From Rubrobacter sp. (GTDB lineage: Bacteria > Actinomycetota > Rubrobacteria > Rubrobacterales > Rubrobacteraceae), in the NCBI GenBank assembly GCA_016781725.1, contig JADDPU010000318.1, positions 1 to 12,491 of the forward strand: DNA of 12,491 nucleotides, in the 5' to 3' direction. The notes beneath the pieces were generated by a model. It had not been told where the DNA came from. It searched no databases and worked only from the letters and a program-made list of their open reading frames with translations. Numbering within the stretch: the stretch's first letter is position 1; every line of letters begins with the position of its first letter. The translations under genes were made by a program, and so were the position numbers. Below are positions 5,595-12,439 of the stretch, one piece after another.

Positions 5595-5813
5595 GTGAAG
5601 AGGATAGAGGGGACGAGGATTTCGACGTACGAGAACGGGCCGTTGCTGGTTACGGGGCCTTTCCGGCTGGTGGACGCCGGTGGCGACGAGTTCGCCGTGG
5701 AGAAAGAGACCGTGGCGCTGTGTCGGTGTGGGGCTTCGACGAAGAAGCCCTTCTGCGACGGGACGCACTCCAGGGTGGGTTTCCGGGCTGCCCAGAGGGC
5801 GGTCCGGGGGTGA
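5595..5813 (+). CDS. CDGSH-type 2Fe-2S protein (72 aa)
   Basis: The cluster-binding motif is complete: C-R-C-G-A-S-T-K-K-P-F-C-D-G-T-H at about residues 43-58, matching C-x-C-x2-S/T-x3-P-x-C-D-G-S/A/T-H, so three Cys and one His would bind a labile 2Fe-2S cluster. The N-terminal strands (NGPLLVTGPFRLVDAGG) are typical of the small bacterial single-motif form. Such proteins act in electron transfer or redox and iron-sulfur handling, with exact partners mostly unknown. GTG at 5595 is the first possible start, since an in-frame stop lies at 5586. GAGAGGGG abuts it, a close ribosome site. A rhodanese gene follows after 30 bases and a MarR gene is divergent, suggesting a redox- or sulfur-responsive unit. 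Confidence 0.9.
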   Translation: MKRIEGTRISTYENGPLLVTGPFRLVDAGGDEFAVEKETVALCRCGASTKKPFCDGTHSRVGFRAAQRAVRG

Positions 5814-5843
5814 TCTGGTAGAGAAGGAGCGGGGAGGAGAGGC

Positions 5844-6191
5844 GTGGTCAAGGAGATAGGCAGGGAGGGGCTCAGGGCGAAGCTCGAGCGGGGTGAGGGC
5901 GTGATCCTGGTCGAGACACTCGGGCCGAGGTACTACGAAGAGGCGCATCTACCCGGTGCGATCAACATCCCCCACACCGAGGTGGACGAGTTGGCGCCGG
6001 AGCTGTTGCCGGACAAATCTGCGCAGATCGTCGTGTACTGCTCGAACCGGGCGTGCCAGAACTCGCCGCAGGCGGCCCGGAGGCTCGAGGCGCTGGGCTA
6101 CGAGAACGTCTACGACTACGAGGAGGGCAAGCAGGACTGGATCGAAGCCGGCTTACCTACCGAGAGCGGCGCCGTAGCAGCGGGGCGCTAA
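5844..6191 (+). CDS. Single-domain rhodanese-like sulfurtransferase (115 aa)
   Basis: One rhodanese domain spans nearly the whole protein: ILVETLGPRYYEEAHLPGAI (substrate-side strand and the HLPGAINIP motif), then QIVVYCSNRACQNSPQAARR with the catalytic Cys in the active-site loop C-S-N-R-A-C, then LEALGYENVYDYEEGKQDW. The active-site loop Cys is intact, so it should be an active sulfurtransferase or persulfide carrier rather than a dead regulatory domain. It is cytosolic, with no signal peptide. It starts with GTG five bases after GGAGGA (5833-5838), 30 bases behind the CDGSH gene, and is probably co-transcribed. A role in sulfur supply or persulfide/oxidant stress beside an iron-sulfur protein is reasonable inference. 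Confidence 0.92.
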   Translation: MVKEIGREGLRAKLERGEGVILVETLGPRYYEEAHLPGAINIPHTEVDELAPELLPDKSAQIVVYCSNRACQNSPQAARRLEALGYENVYDYEEGKQDWIEAGLPTESGAVAAGR

Positions 6192-6214
6192 GCCGCAAGG
6201 GAGTTCCGATTTTC

Positions 6215-6242
6215 CGGGGGGCGCGAACGTCTCCGCCCCCCG
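6215..6242. terminator. Strong GC hairpin after the CDGSH-rhodanese unit
   Basis: CGGGGGGCG (6215-6223) pairs perfectly with CGCCCCCCG (6234-6242) around a ten-base loop, 23 bases after the rhodanese stop. There is no downstream T-run. It is a probable terminator for the rightward unit. Confidence 0.5.
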
Positions 6243-6385
6243 AGTTCTACAACGAGGCGAACCGCGCTCCTTCCATCTACCTCGCCGTCCTCTCGGCCAA
6301 GGACGTCGTTAGGAGTGGGAAGCAGCCCGTGCTCGCCCGTTTACGGCCTGATAGCGCTCAGACACTGCTCCTCCGTCCGCTCTCT
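6242..6385 (+). other. Open, codon-biased stretch of unknown meaning between convergent genes
   Basis: Between the hairpin and the aldolase end, the plus frame starting at 6242 stays open with G/C-rich third positions and reads protein-like: EFYNEANRAPSIYLAVLSAK, then DVVRSGKQPVLARL. There is no start codon with a ribosome site, and the frame continues antisense into the aldolase gene. It could be a gene remnant or chance in GC-rich DNA. I recognise no family. Confidence 0.2.
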
Positions 6386-7252
6386 TCAACCGCCGGTCTT
6401 CGCGCGGGAGGACGAAAGCGCCGCCTGCGGGTCGTAGTCTGGGGGGACCGGTACGAACGGGGGACGGACGGTCCCCATAGAGGCACCGTGCCTGGCCTCG
6501 GCGAGCTTTTTCAGGACCGCGGGGGAGGCGTACTGTTTGGTCATCGCGCGCGCCTCCTTCAGCCTCTCCGAGAGGACCCTGCCCCGCTCCTCGTCGCCCT
6601 CTCTCGCCGCCCGGTACACCTCGAGGACGTCTTCCGGGACAAAGTTGGCGAGGGCCGAGATCGAACCCTGCGCCCCCGTTCCGAGCCGCCGCCAGAGGTC
6701 GTCTTCCGTACCGAGGAGCACGCCCTTGCCCATCTCCAGAACGGCTTCGGCGTAGCCTTCCTCCCCGCCCGAGTCCTTAACACCCCAGACCGGGAGCTCC
6801 TCCACTACCCGCCCGGGCACGGGGACTGCATATTTCGGGATGTGATAGAGGAGGGTGGTATGGCTCGTCGCCCCGAGCGCCAGCTCGTAGAAGCGAAGCA
6901 TCCCTTCGGGTTCCACGGGCTTGAAGTAGTAGGGGGGTAGGATCAGGACGGCGGCGGCCGGGTATTCCTCCAGGGCGCGCAGCATCTCGAGCGTCTCAGG
7001 CAGGTTGTTCTGCATGACGGAAGGGATGATCTGGATCCCGAGCTCCCGACCGAACAGGGCCTCGAGGACCCGCAGCTTCTCGCCCAGCGTCACGGAGGGC
7101 CCCTCGCCGTTGGTCCCGAAGGGCACGACGCCCCGCACGCCCATCTCGGCCAGCCAGGCGACGTGCTCGAGGTACGCCCCCTCGTCGACAGCGAGCGAAT
7201 CCTCCTTGAACGGCGTCACGTTGGCGACGTACACGCCACCTAGATCCTGCAC
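6386..7252 (-). CDS. DapA/NAL-family aldolase, probable 2-keto-3-deoxy-(6-phospho)gluconate aldolase (288 aa)
   Basis: This is a TIM-barrel class I aldolase of the dihydrodipicolinate synthase family. It has the pyruvate-carboxylate motif G-T-N-G-E-G at 46-51, the catalytic Tyr136 in LLYHIPKY, and the Schiff-base Lys159 in WGVKDSGG. Length is normal for the family. The reaction is reversible cleavage or condensation with pyruvate. Sequence alone does not fix the substrate. The KDG kinase 56 bases upstream on the same strand suggests cleavage of KDPG (or KDG) to pyruvate and glyceraldehyde 3-phosphate, rather than lysine synthesis. A sugar-acid dehydratase of this family is an alternative. It starts at GTG with GGGAGG about seven bases upstream. 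It converges on the rhodanese unit. Confidence 0.88.
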   Translation of the reverse strand: MQDLGGVYVANVTPFKEDSLAVDEGAYLEHVAWLAEMGVRGVVPFGTNGEGPSVTLGEKLRVLEALFGRELGIQIIPSVMQNNLPETLEMLRALEEYPAAAVLILPPYYFKPVEPEGMLRFYELALGATSHTTLLYHIPKYAVPVPGRVVEELPVWGVKDSGGEEGYAEAVLEMGKGVLLGTEDDLWRRLGTGAQGSISALANFVPEDVLEVYRAAREGDEERGRVLSERLKEARAMTKQYASPAVLKKLAEARHGASMGTVRPPFVPVPPDYDPQAALSSSRAKTGG

Positions 7253-7308
7253 TCTCGCACCTCCCGTAGGATCACCTGAGGATCCTCACGTATACCACGC
7301 CCCGCGGC

Positions 7309-8274
7309 TCACCTCCCCAGGGATCTCTCGCCCCCGAGAAAGGCCCGCAGCTCGTTCTCGTCCGGCAGCCCCTCGTAGTCCCCGAGGCTCGCAACACCCA
7401 TGGCGCCCATCGCGTTGGCCACCCGGAGGCGTTCCTCGGGGGGCATCCCCCACAGGTGGCCCGCGAGGTACCCCGCGGCGAACGCATCGCCGGCCCCTAC
7501 AGGATCGACCTCCACGACGTCGAAGGCGGGGTGATGAAGAAGCTCGCCCTCCACGAGAGCCAGGCTCCCCTCCGCGCCCCTCTTTAGCACCACCTCTTCC
7601 GGTCCCCTGCCGGCAAGCTCCCGCAGGAACCCCTCGTCGGCGCGATTCCAAAGGGCGCTGGCCTCTTCGTCCCCGACGAGGAGCAGGTCGACCGCGGGCA
7701 GGATCTCCTCGACGAACGCCTTCGCCTCCTCGGGCTGCCAGAGCTTCGAGCGGTAGTTGACGTCGAAGCAGACGCGCGCCCCGGACGTCCGGGCCTCCCG
7801 CGCCGCCCACAGGGCAAAGGCGCGGCACCCGTCGGAGAGGGCTGGGGTGATCCCGGTCAGGTGGACGAACCTCGCGCCCTTCAAGTAGTGGGGGTCGAAG
7901 GTCTCGACGGACATGGCGGAGGCCGCGGATCCCCTGCGGTAGTAGTAGACGCGGGTCTGTGCGCCGACCTGCTCTCGCAGGTAGAGGCCCGTGGGACGGT
8001 CCGGTAGCCGGCGCACCCTGGAGGTATCTACGCCTTCGGCGCGGATGCGATCCAGCACCAGTTGCCCCGGCTCATCGTCGCCCAGGTAGCCGGCCCAACC
8101 GGTCGAGAGGCCGAGGCGGGAGAGCGCGATGGCGAGGTTGGACTCGGCACCCCCGATCTTGATCTCAAGGCTTCCGGCGTGCCGCAGACGACCCGGCCGC
8201 GGCGGGACGCCGAGCACCATCGTCTCGCCGGCGGTAACGACATCGAGCTCTACCGTGGACTTCGGCCTCTCCGT
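7309..8274 (-). CDS. kdgK: 2-keto-3-deoxygluconate kinase (PfkB family), start codon uncertain
   Basis: This is a ribokinase/PfkB-fold kinase that phosphorylates KDG to KDPG with ATP. Numbered from ATG at 8220, the substrate motif KIGGAESNLAIALSRLG is at 21-37, REQVGAQTRVYYYRRGSA at 82-99, CFDVNYRSKLW at 151-161, and the catalytic DPVGAGDAFAAGYLAG at 239-254 has Asp245 as base. The YYYRRGSA stretch is typical of KDG kinases. Starting at ATG 8220 would cut off the first beta strand (ELDVVTAGET), which is open in frame upstream. The strong site AAGGAGG (8288-8282) is seven bases from ACG at 8274, with no ATG, GTG or TTG in frame between. The coordinates assume initiation there. It precedes an aldolase in the same operon. 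Confidence 0.88.
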   Translation of the reverse strand, partial: TERPKSTVELDVVTAGETMVLGVPPRPGRLRHAGSLEIKIGGAESNLAIALSRLGLSTGWAGYLGDDEPGQLVLDRIRAEGVDTSRVRRLPDRPTGLYLREQVGAQTRVYYYRRGSAASAMSVETFDPHYLKGARFVHLTGITPALSDGCRAFALWAAREARTSGARVCFDVNYRSKLWQPEEAKAFVEEILPAVDLLLVGDEEASALWNRADEGFLRELAGRGPEEVVLKRGAEGSLALVEGELLHHPAFDVVEVDPVGAGDAFAAGYLAGHLWGMPPEERLRVANAMGAMGVASLGDYEGLPDENELRAFLGGERSLGR

Positions 8275-8302
8275 TTGGGTGCCTCCTTCCCCCAGCCTTC
8301 AG

Positions 8303-8315
8303 GCGTATGGTACGC
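8303..8315. promoter_or_regulatory. Small perfect inverted repeat upstream of kdgK
   Basis: GCGTA (8303-8307) and TACGC (8311-8315) flank TGG. It is in the 186-base divergent region between the kinase and the UlaG-like gene, 15 bases upstream of the kinase ribosome site. A sugar-acid repressor could bind here, but five-base arms are weak evidence. No clear promoter boxes are visible in this region. Confidence 0.25.
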
Positions 8316-8460
8316 GCTCCCGCTTCCCGCCTCTAGTGCGAGCGCGGTGGAGAAGTGGCCAAAAGGTCGGGCCCCGGTCCATTATGCTTCTGGGGCAGGT
8401 CGGACCGCATGAGATCCGGCGTATCTGCTAAGCTGACCCTCATCGAAGAGATCTTCTCCG

Positions 8461-9318
8461 ATGGGCGGGAATCCGAGCGAGGAGGTGCCCGGGATCGACC
8501 TGATCCGCAGGATCGACGCGCTGGAGGTGGGAGAGCGGTCGCTCGCCCTCTGGGGGCTTGGGCAGGTGGGGGTGGCGATCAAGGGTCCAACCGGTGTTGT
8601 CTACGTAGATCCTTACCTGACCGACTCGGACGGCGAGGGTGGGAGCCTGCCCCGCACCTTCCCTGCGCCGCTCCCTCCCCAGGAGGTCACCAACGCTTCT
8701 GCCGTGCTGCTGACCCACGACCACATCGACCACACCGACCCCGAGACCGTCCTGCCCATCGCCGAGGCGTCGCCGCGGGCCCTCTTCGTGGCGCCCTTTA
8801 CGAGCCGAGAGACGCTCGCCGGGGCGGGGCTGGACGAGAACAGAATAGCGGTACCCGAAGTCGGCGAGCCGCTCGAGGTGGCGGGGGCGAGGGTCACGGC
8901 GGTACCCTCGGCGCACACGGAGCTGGAGAAGGACCCCGAGCGGGGTTACCCGTACCTTGGGTACGTCCTCGAGTGGAACGGCGTCACCGTCTACCACGCG
9001 GGGGACACCGTCGTCTACGACGGCCTGATCGAGACGCTCTCAGCCTGGCGGATAGACGTCGCCCTCGTGCCCATCAACGGCCGCGACTTTTTCAGGACCG
9101 CCAGGGGCATCATCGGCAACACCGACATGCGCGAGGTGGCGGAGCTCACCGAGACGCTGGACTTCGGCCTGATCGTGCCGACCCACTACGACCTCATCTC
9201 GGGCAACACCGTAGACCCCGGACACTTCGTGAGCCACCTCTACGACCTCAACCCCATGCGCCCGCACAAGCTCCTGCGCCCGGGCGAGCTCCTCTATTTC
9301 GCCAAAGAGACCGGCTAG
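8461..9318 (+). CDS. UlaG-like metallo-beta-lactamase-fold hydrolase, putative sugar-acid lactonase (285 aa)
   Basis: The metal site is complete: T-H-D-H-I-D-H at 85-91, His152 in AHTE, Asp182 in HAGDT and His242 in PTHYD. The distinctive segment VALVPINGRDFFRTARGIIG and NTDMREVAELTETL (200-233) matches the UlaG branch, L-ascorbate-6-phosphate lactonase, rather than glyoxalase II or beta-lactamases. It is cytosolic, without a signal peptide. ATG at 8461 is the first start after a stop at 8434, and its ribosome site is weak (GAAGAG, ten bases away). GTG at 8485 is an alternative. It is divergent from kdgK-aldolase, supporting a sugar-acid lactone substrate, but no other ascorbate genes are present, so the exact substrate is unknown. 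It ends before a convergent gene, with a strong hairpin between. Confidence 0.85.
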   Translation: MGGNPSEEVPGIDLIRRIDALEVGERSLALWGLGQVGVAIKGPTGVVYVDPYLTDSDGEGGSLPRTFPAPLPPQEVTNASAVLLTHDHIDHTDPETVLPIAEASPRALFVAPFTSRETLAGAGLDENRIAVPEVGEPLEVAGARVTAVPSAHTELEKDPERGYPYLGYVLEWNGVTVYHAGDTVVYDGLIETLSAWRIDVALVPINGRDFFRTARGIIGNTDMREVAELTETLDFGLIVPTHYDLISGNTVDPGHFVSHLYDLNPMRPHKLLRPGELLYFAKETG

Positions 9319-9373
9319 AACACGCCCCGGGGACGAAGGCGTCGAGCATGGCCACCGCTGCTTGCAAAGCAAA

Positions 9374-9407
9374 GCGGGCGACGGGCCTCAGGAGGCCCGT
9401 CGCCCGC
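9374..9407. terminator. Perfect 15-bp hairpin between convergent genes
   Basis: Bases 9374-9388 pair perfectly with 9393-9407 (core GGGCGACGGGCCT) around a four-base loop, CAGG. It sits between the ends of the UlaG-like gene (9318) and the four-span membrane gene (9423). No T-run follows on the plus strand. On the minus strand CTTTGCTTTGC follows. It is a likely bidirectional terminator. Confidence 0.8.
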
Positions 9408-9422
9408 CCGATAACGCTTACG

Positions 9423-10145
9423 TTACGGCCGGTCTCGACCGGTCCTGGCGCCCCAGAGGCCGCCGATGGCCCCGCCGATAAACGGGACGAGCAGGGCGAG
9501 TATGCCCGAGACCGTCAAGATCGTACCGAGGCTCTGCGGGGCATCCTGCGGGAGGCCGGGCAAGGTTACACCGGAGAGCTGGTCTATAAAGCTGACGCCG
9601 AGTAGCGCCCCGATGCCGGCCAGAAGTATGGTCACCAGCAAGGCTAGGAGGGGCACGAGCAGGCCGTGCTTGAGGCCGGAGCGGCTCGCGAGGCGCCCGG
9701 CGACGTAGCCGCCGATAATGAAGGCCAAGAGCAGCGTTATGAGCAGCCCGATCAGGCTCGCGATCCCGCCCTCCGTGGCCGACTGCCTCACGCTCCCGCC
9801 GCCCCCGAGTATCGCGCCCACTATGCCGCCCACTACGCCGCTGAGGATCAGCCCGGCGCCCAGCGCCGCCAGCCAGCCAAGCACCACGCTGACCCAGCTC
9901 GTGCCTCTGTCCGTGTCTCGGCTTCTATCCCCGTCGGAATACCGATCGTTGCTCCGGCCCGTGGCGCTTCCTGCGTCGGAAGAGGAGCTGGTTGTGCCGG
10001 AATCGCGGCCCGATTCCCGCTCCTCCCTTACCTCGCTGACCCTGCGGGGGCCGGATTCTCCGCTGCCCGTCGCGCCGCGTTCGCCGTACTGCGTGTCCAC
10101 CTTCGGCGCGTCGGTGTTGCCGTCTTCGCCTCGTCTCTCGCTCAT
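9423..10145 (-). CDS. Four-span membrane protein with disordered charged N-terminus (240 aa)
   Basis: Residues 1-82 are Ser/Arg/Asp/Gly-rich and surely disordered. Four Gly-rich membrane segments follow at about 84-114, 128-151, 160-184 and 207-232. The phrases IIGGYVAGRLASRSGLKHGL and FIGGAIGGLWGARTG resemble small membrane proteins of the YrzE/TIGR04086 kind, a tentative match. No transport or enzyme motif is present. The ribosome site GAAGGAG lies seven bases from ATG. The gene begins 61 bases after the aquaporin stop on the same strand, so it may be the distal gene of that unit. In the gap there are two TTAGGGT direct repeats 15 bp apart. The inferred role is membrane or envelope stress adaptation, from neighbourhood only. 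Confidence 0.8.
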   Translation of the reverse strand: MSERRGEDGNTDAPKVDTQYGERGATGSGESGPRRVSEVREERESGRDSGTTSSSSDAGSATGRSNDRYSDGDRSRDTDRGTSWVSVVLGWLAALGAGLILSGVVGGIVGAILGGGGSVRQSATEGGIASLIGLLITLLLAFIIGGYVAGRLASRSGLKHGLLVPLLALLVTILLAGIGALLGVSFIDQLSGVTLPGLPQDAPQSLGTILTVSGILALLVPFIGGAIGGLWGARTGRDRP

Positions 10146-10206
10146 CCGTCTACTCCTTCTCGGTAGGCTGTATCGAGTACTATCTCTACCCTAAATCGGG
10201 GCGACC

Positions 10207-11175
10207 CTAAGCCGGGGCTTCGGTTTCGGCCATGGTGCGGTCGTAGAGCAGTGCGGCGAGCACCCCTCCGACGATCGGCCCCAGGACGTAGAGCCAGAAG
10301 CTCGTCAGGTCCCCGGCCACGATCATCGGGCCGAGGGCGCGCACCGGGTTGACCGCTCCCCCGGTGACCGGCCCTGCGATAAAGACCCCGACCGCCAGGG
10401 CGAACCCGACGGCTATGGGGGCCGTGGGGGCGGGAGCCCTATCGTCGGTGGCTACCGCCATGACCACGAAGACGAGGATAAAGGTGATGAGAACCTCGAC
10501 CAAGAACGCCTGCAGGTCCCCGACCCCCTGGGCAGGGTAGGTAGCCGCCAGGTTCGCCTCGCCCCTGGCCGGTCCGCCGAACGTCAGCCAGGTAGCAGCC
10601 GCCGCGAGCACGGCCCCAACGAGCTGCGCCCCTATGTAGATGGGGGTGTACCTCCAGGGGAACTTGCCGGCGGCGGCCATCCCCAGGGTGACGGCCGGGT
10701 TCACGTGGGCTCCCGACACGTGGCCGACCGCGGCGACCACGGCCGCGAGGGCCAGGCCGAAGGCCAGCGCTATGGCCAGCGAATCGTAGGCGGCGCCGGC
10801 CGTCGGCCGGGACAGGATGGCACCTACCGCCACGGCGGTCCCGCCGTAGACCAGGATAAAGGTCCCCACGAGCTCGGCCAACCCCGCGCCGACCATGTGA
10901 GAGTCGTCTATCTGGCTCCCGTACAGGCCGCCGCCACCAGACTCTTGTTCCTTCTCGTCCATCGCCCGCCGCGTGCCCCGGCGGACTGTCTCTTCCATGC
11001 GCGCCTCTTCTTCCACGCCGACCCCGCCGCGAGGATCGCCGGAAGAGACCCGCCGGGCCCCCCCTCGCACGCTCTCCGCCGCGTACCCGTCGGCGCCCAC
11101 GCGCGCATCGGTCGGCAGGCCGAACGAGGCCTGCCGCCTCCGCTCCGCTTCCCTCTCGTCTCTCTCGAAATCCAT
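10207..11175 (-). CDS. Aquaporin/MIP channel with long N-terminal extension and NPV second box (322 aa)
   Basis: The six-span MIP fold occupies about 94-312. The first half-helix is GHVSGAHVNPAVTLG (NPA 159-161). The second reads GPVTGGAVNPVRALGP, where NPA is replaced by N276-P277-V278. Aligned by eye to AqpZ, the selectivity filter is Phe139, Val264, Gly273 and Arg279, lacking the His of orthodox water channels, so permeation of small neutral solutes as well as water is possible. Residues 1-92 are hydrophilic and absent from usual members. ATG at 11175 has GGGAGG nine bases upstream. Internal ATGs at residues 60 (GAAGAAGAGG upstream) and 72 could give a normal-length protein. A terminator separates it from the PRC-barrel gene upstream, so it has its own promoter. 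Osmotic or desiccation response is likely. Confidence 0.88.
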   Translation of the reverse strand: MDFERDEREAERRRQASFGLPTDARVGADGYAAESVRGGARRVSSGDPRGGVGVEEEARMEETVRRGTRRAMDEKEQESGGGGLYGSQIDDSHMVGAGLAELVGTFILVYGGTAVAVGAILSRPTAGAAYDSLAIALAFGLALAAVVAAVGHVSGAHVNPAVTLGMAAAGKFPWRYTPIYIGAQLVGAVLAAAATWLTFGGPARGEANLAATYPAQGVGDLQAFLVEVLITFILVFVVMAVATDDRAPAPTAPIAVGFALAVGVFIAGPVTGGAVNPVRALGPMIVAGDLTSFWLYVLGPIVGGVLAALLYDRTMAETEAPA

Positions 11176-11200
11176 GCTCTCATGCCTCCCAACACCCGGT

Positions 11201-11230
11201 CTTATGGAGATACCTGGCAGGGTTTCTCAA
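11201..11230 (-). promoter_or_regulatory. Possible promoter of the aquaporin gene
   Basis: On the minus strand TTGAGA (11230-11225) and CATAAG (11206-11201) are 18 bases apart, giving five and four matches to the housekeeping consensus. It lies between the terminator hairpin and the ATG at 11175. AGGTAT also lies in the spacer and could be a stress-sigma -10. Confidence 0.35.
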
Positions 11231-11255
11231 AAGACTCAAGATCCTCCAACGACGA

Positions 11256-11281
11256 GCGGACCCGGGATGATCCGGGTCCGC
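11256..11281 (-). terminator. Terminator hairpin after the PRC-barrel/DUF2382 gene
   Basis: GCGGACCCGG (11256-11265) pairs perfectly with CCGGGTCCGC (11272-11281) around a GATGAT loop. It lies 35 bases beyond the stop of the upstream gene in the minus direction. A T-containing stretch (TTGAGTCTTTTGAG) occurs later, but not next to the stem. Confidence 0.65.
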
Positions 11282-11315
11282 CCTTCGCTGCTGCGCGTTT
11301 CTCGAAGAGCAGCGG

Positions 11316-12164
11316 TTAGAGGCCTCGACGGGTGGTGTCGTCCTCGATGTCTATCTCCTCGCGCCTTACGTCCTCTTCCACTACCTGCGTGTCCTCTACC
11401 ACGTCCTTGCGGATGCGGACCTCCTCCTTGGCCACGGGCCTCTTGGAGACGACCACCTCTTCCTCGGTCACCGGCACGACTACCTCGTCCTCGCCGATCT
11501 CCGTCTCCGTGGCCTCGCCCGAGACGGGCACCCTCTCCACCGAGACCTCCTCGCGGCGGGTGGGCACCTCTATCTGCTCGCGGTCGGTCCTCACGCGCTT
11601 GCGGACCCTCATGGCGCCGGCCTCGACCTCGCGGGTGCCGGCGGCGAGCTCCTCCTCGGTGCGCTGCACCCTCAGCTCGTCGCGGTCGTCGAGGTCGGAG
11701 CCCTCCCCGGAGATGCCCTCCTCGGCCGGCGAGTGCTCGCGGAACTCCCCGCTCTCGGTGTCGCCCATGGCCATGCCAGGGCCAGCGGAGTAGTCGGCGT
11801 AGGAGCCGCGATCTTCGGTGGAGCCGGTCTGCTGGAGGCCGTAGTAGGAGTAGACCTCGTTCTCGAACTCGGGGGTGATCTCCCTATCGTCGTCGAAGGA
11901 CGGGCCGTTCTTGGCCGTCTCCTTGTCCGTTGCGACCACTATGGCCTGGCGCGAGTCGTCGACCGTGGCCATCTGGAACGGGATCAGGGTGGAGCGGGTC
12001 CCGAGGAAGCCCATCTTTACGCCTATGTACTCGGGCTGGTCGTTCTCGTCGACGAACAGGTCGTCGACCTTGCCGATCTTCTGGTCGGAGTGGTCGTAGA
12101 CCGTGTAGCCTGCGAAGCGGTCCTCTACCGCCGTGAACCCATCGCTACGCTGCTCGTGATCCAT
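11316..12164 (-). CDS. PRC-barrel plus DUF2382 (YsnF-like) general stress protein (282 aa)
   Basis: Residues 12-95 form a PRC-barrel (FAGYTVYDHSDQKIGKVDDL, then YIGVKMGFLGTRSTLIPFQM). An acidic, disordered linker follows (about 110-160). Residues 164-275 form a DUF2382 domain of alternating charged strands (RVQRTEEELAAGTREVEAGA, VSVERVPVSGEATE, EVVVPVTEEEVVVSKRPVAK). This fusion is common in desiccation- and radiation-tolerant bacteria and related to the general stress protein YsnF. The biochemical activity is unknown. The protein is soluble and strongly acidic. ATG has GGAGG six bases upstream. It appears monocistronic: a 280-base non-coding region precedes it and a hairpin follows. Confidence 0.93.
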   Translation of the reverse strand: MDHEQRSDGFTAVEDRFAGYTVYDHSDQKIGKVDDLFVDENDQPEYIGVKMGFLGTRSTLIPFQMATVDDSRQAIVVATDKETAKNGPSFDDDREITPEFENEVYSYYGLQQTGSTEDRGSYADYSAGPGMAMGDTESGEFREHSPAEEGISGEGSDLDDRDELRVQRTEEELAAGTREVEAGAMRVRKRVRTDREQIEVPTRREEVSVERVPVSGEATETEIGEDEVVVPVTEEEVVVSKRPVAKEEVRIRKDVVEDTQVVEEDVRREEIDIEDDTTRRGL

Positions 12165-12232
12165 GCTCTTCCTCCATCTCTGAGGGCTTACAACATCGCA
12201 AGCCGCTCTCTATCAACGACTTGCTACTTGGT

Positions 12233-12258
12233 GTTACCATGAAGGAACGGCCATAAAC
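12233..12258 (-). promoter_or_regulatory. Weak stress-sigma-like promoter for the PRC-barrel gene
   Basis: On the minus strand GTTTAT (12258-12253) is followed after 13-14 bases by TGGTAAC (to 12233). The pattern recalls the SigB/SigF consensus (GTTTAA ... GGGTAT), matching well at -35 and only partly at -10. The gene's stress role is the main reason to mention it. Confidence 0.25.
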
Positions 12259-12275
12259 CCGCGCTCGCCGTTTTA

Positions 12276-12291
12276 GGTGTTCCAGAACACC
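12276..12291. promoter_or_regulatory. 16-bp palindrome upstream of the PRC-barrel gene, candidate operator
   Basis: GGTGTTC (12276-12282) and GAACACC (12285-12291) are perfect inverted arms around CA, flanked by TTTTA and AAAA. It lies 112 bases upstream of the ATG, behind the weak promoter-like boxes. Its compact symmetric form suits a dimeric regulator better than a terminator. The rest of 12165-12444 holds no gene that I can support. Confidence 0.45.
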
Positions 12292-12420
12292 AAAACCTCC
12301 CCTATAGGCGAGAATGTGTGTCGTAGCGCACAAGAAACGCCGGTGATCGAACCCCGAGGCGGCCGCGCCCGGGATGCGGTCGGCCCTGTGGCCGGAGCGC
12401 CGTGTTAGGAGTGGGGGCTT

Positions 12421-12439
12421 GCCGCGGTTGCGCCGCGGC
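12421..12439 (-). terminator. Hairpin directly after the right-edge gene
   Basis: GCCGCGG (12421-12427) pairs with CCGCGGC (12433-12439) around a five-base loop. It begins five bases after the TGA of the partial minus-strand frame at the right edge, the expected place for a terminator, though no T-run follows. Confidence 0.4.

Noticed and set aside
6053..6940. Plus-strand open frame spanning the rhodanese end and the aldolase antisense
   Set aside because: Most of it is a shadow of the two real genes. Only 6242-6385 is not overlapped, and that part is recorded separately with low confidence.
8355..9605. Long plus-strand open frame (416 codons) overlapping the UlaG-like gene
   Set aside because: It is rich in Arg/Pro/Gly/Ala low-complexity sequence with no domain, and it is a frame-shifted shadow of the clear metallo-hydrolase gene on the same strand.
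12145..12333. 62-codon minus-strand frame upstream of the PRC-barrel gene
   Set aside because: It overlaps the start and ribosome site of the PRC-barrel gene, lacks its own ribosome site, and has atypical composition (Cys, Lys and Ser in AT-rich codons).
12340..12360. GGTTCGATC on the minus strand, resembling a tRNA T-loop
   Set aside because: The flanking bases do not form a five-pair T stem, and no acceptor, D or anticodon arms can be built around it.
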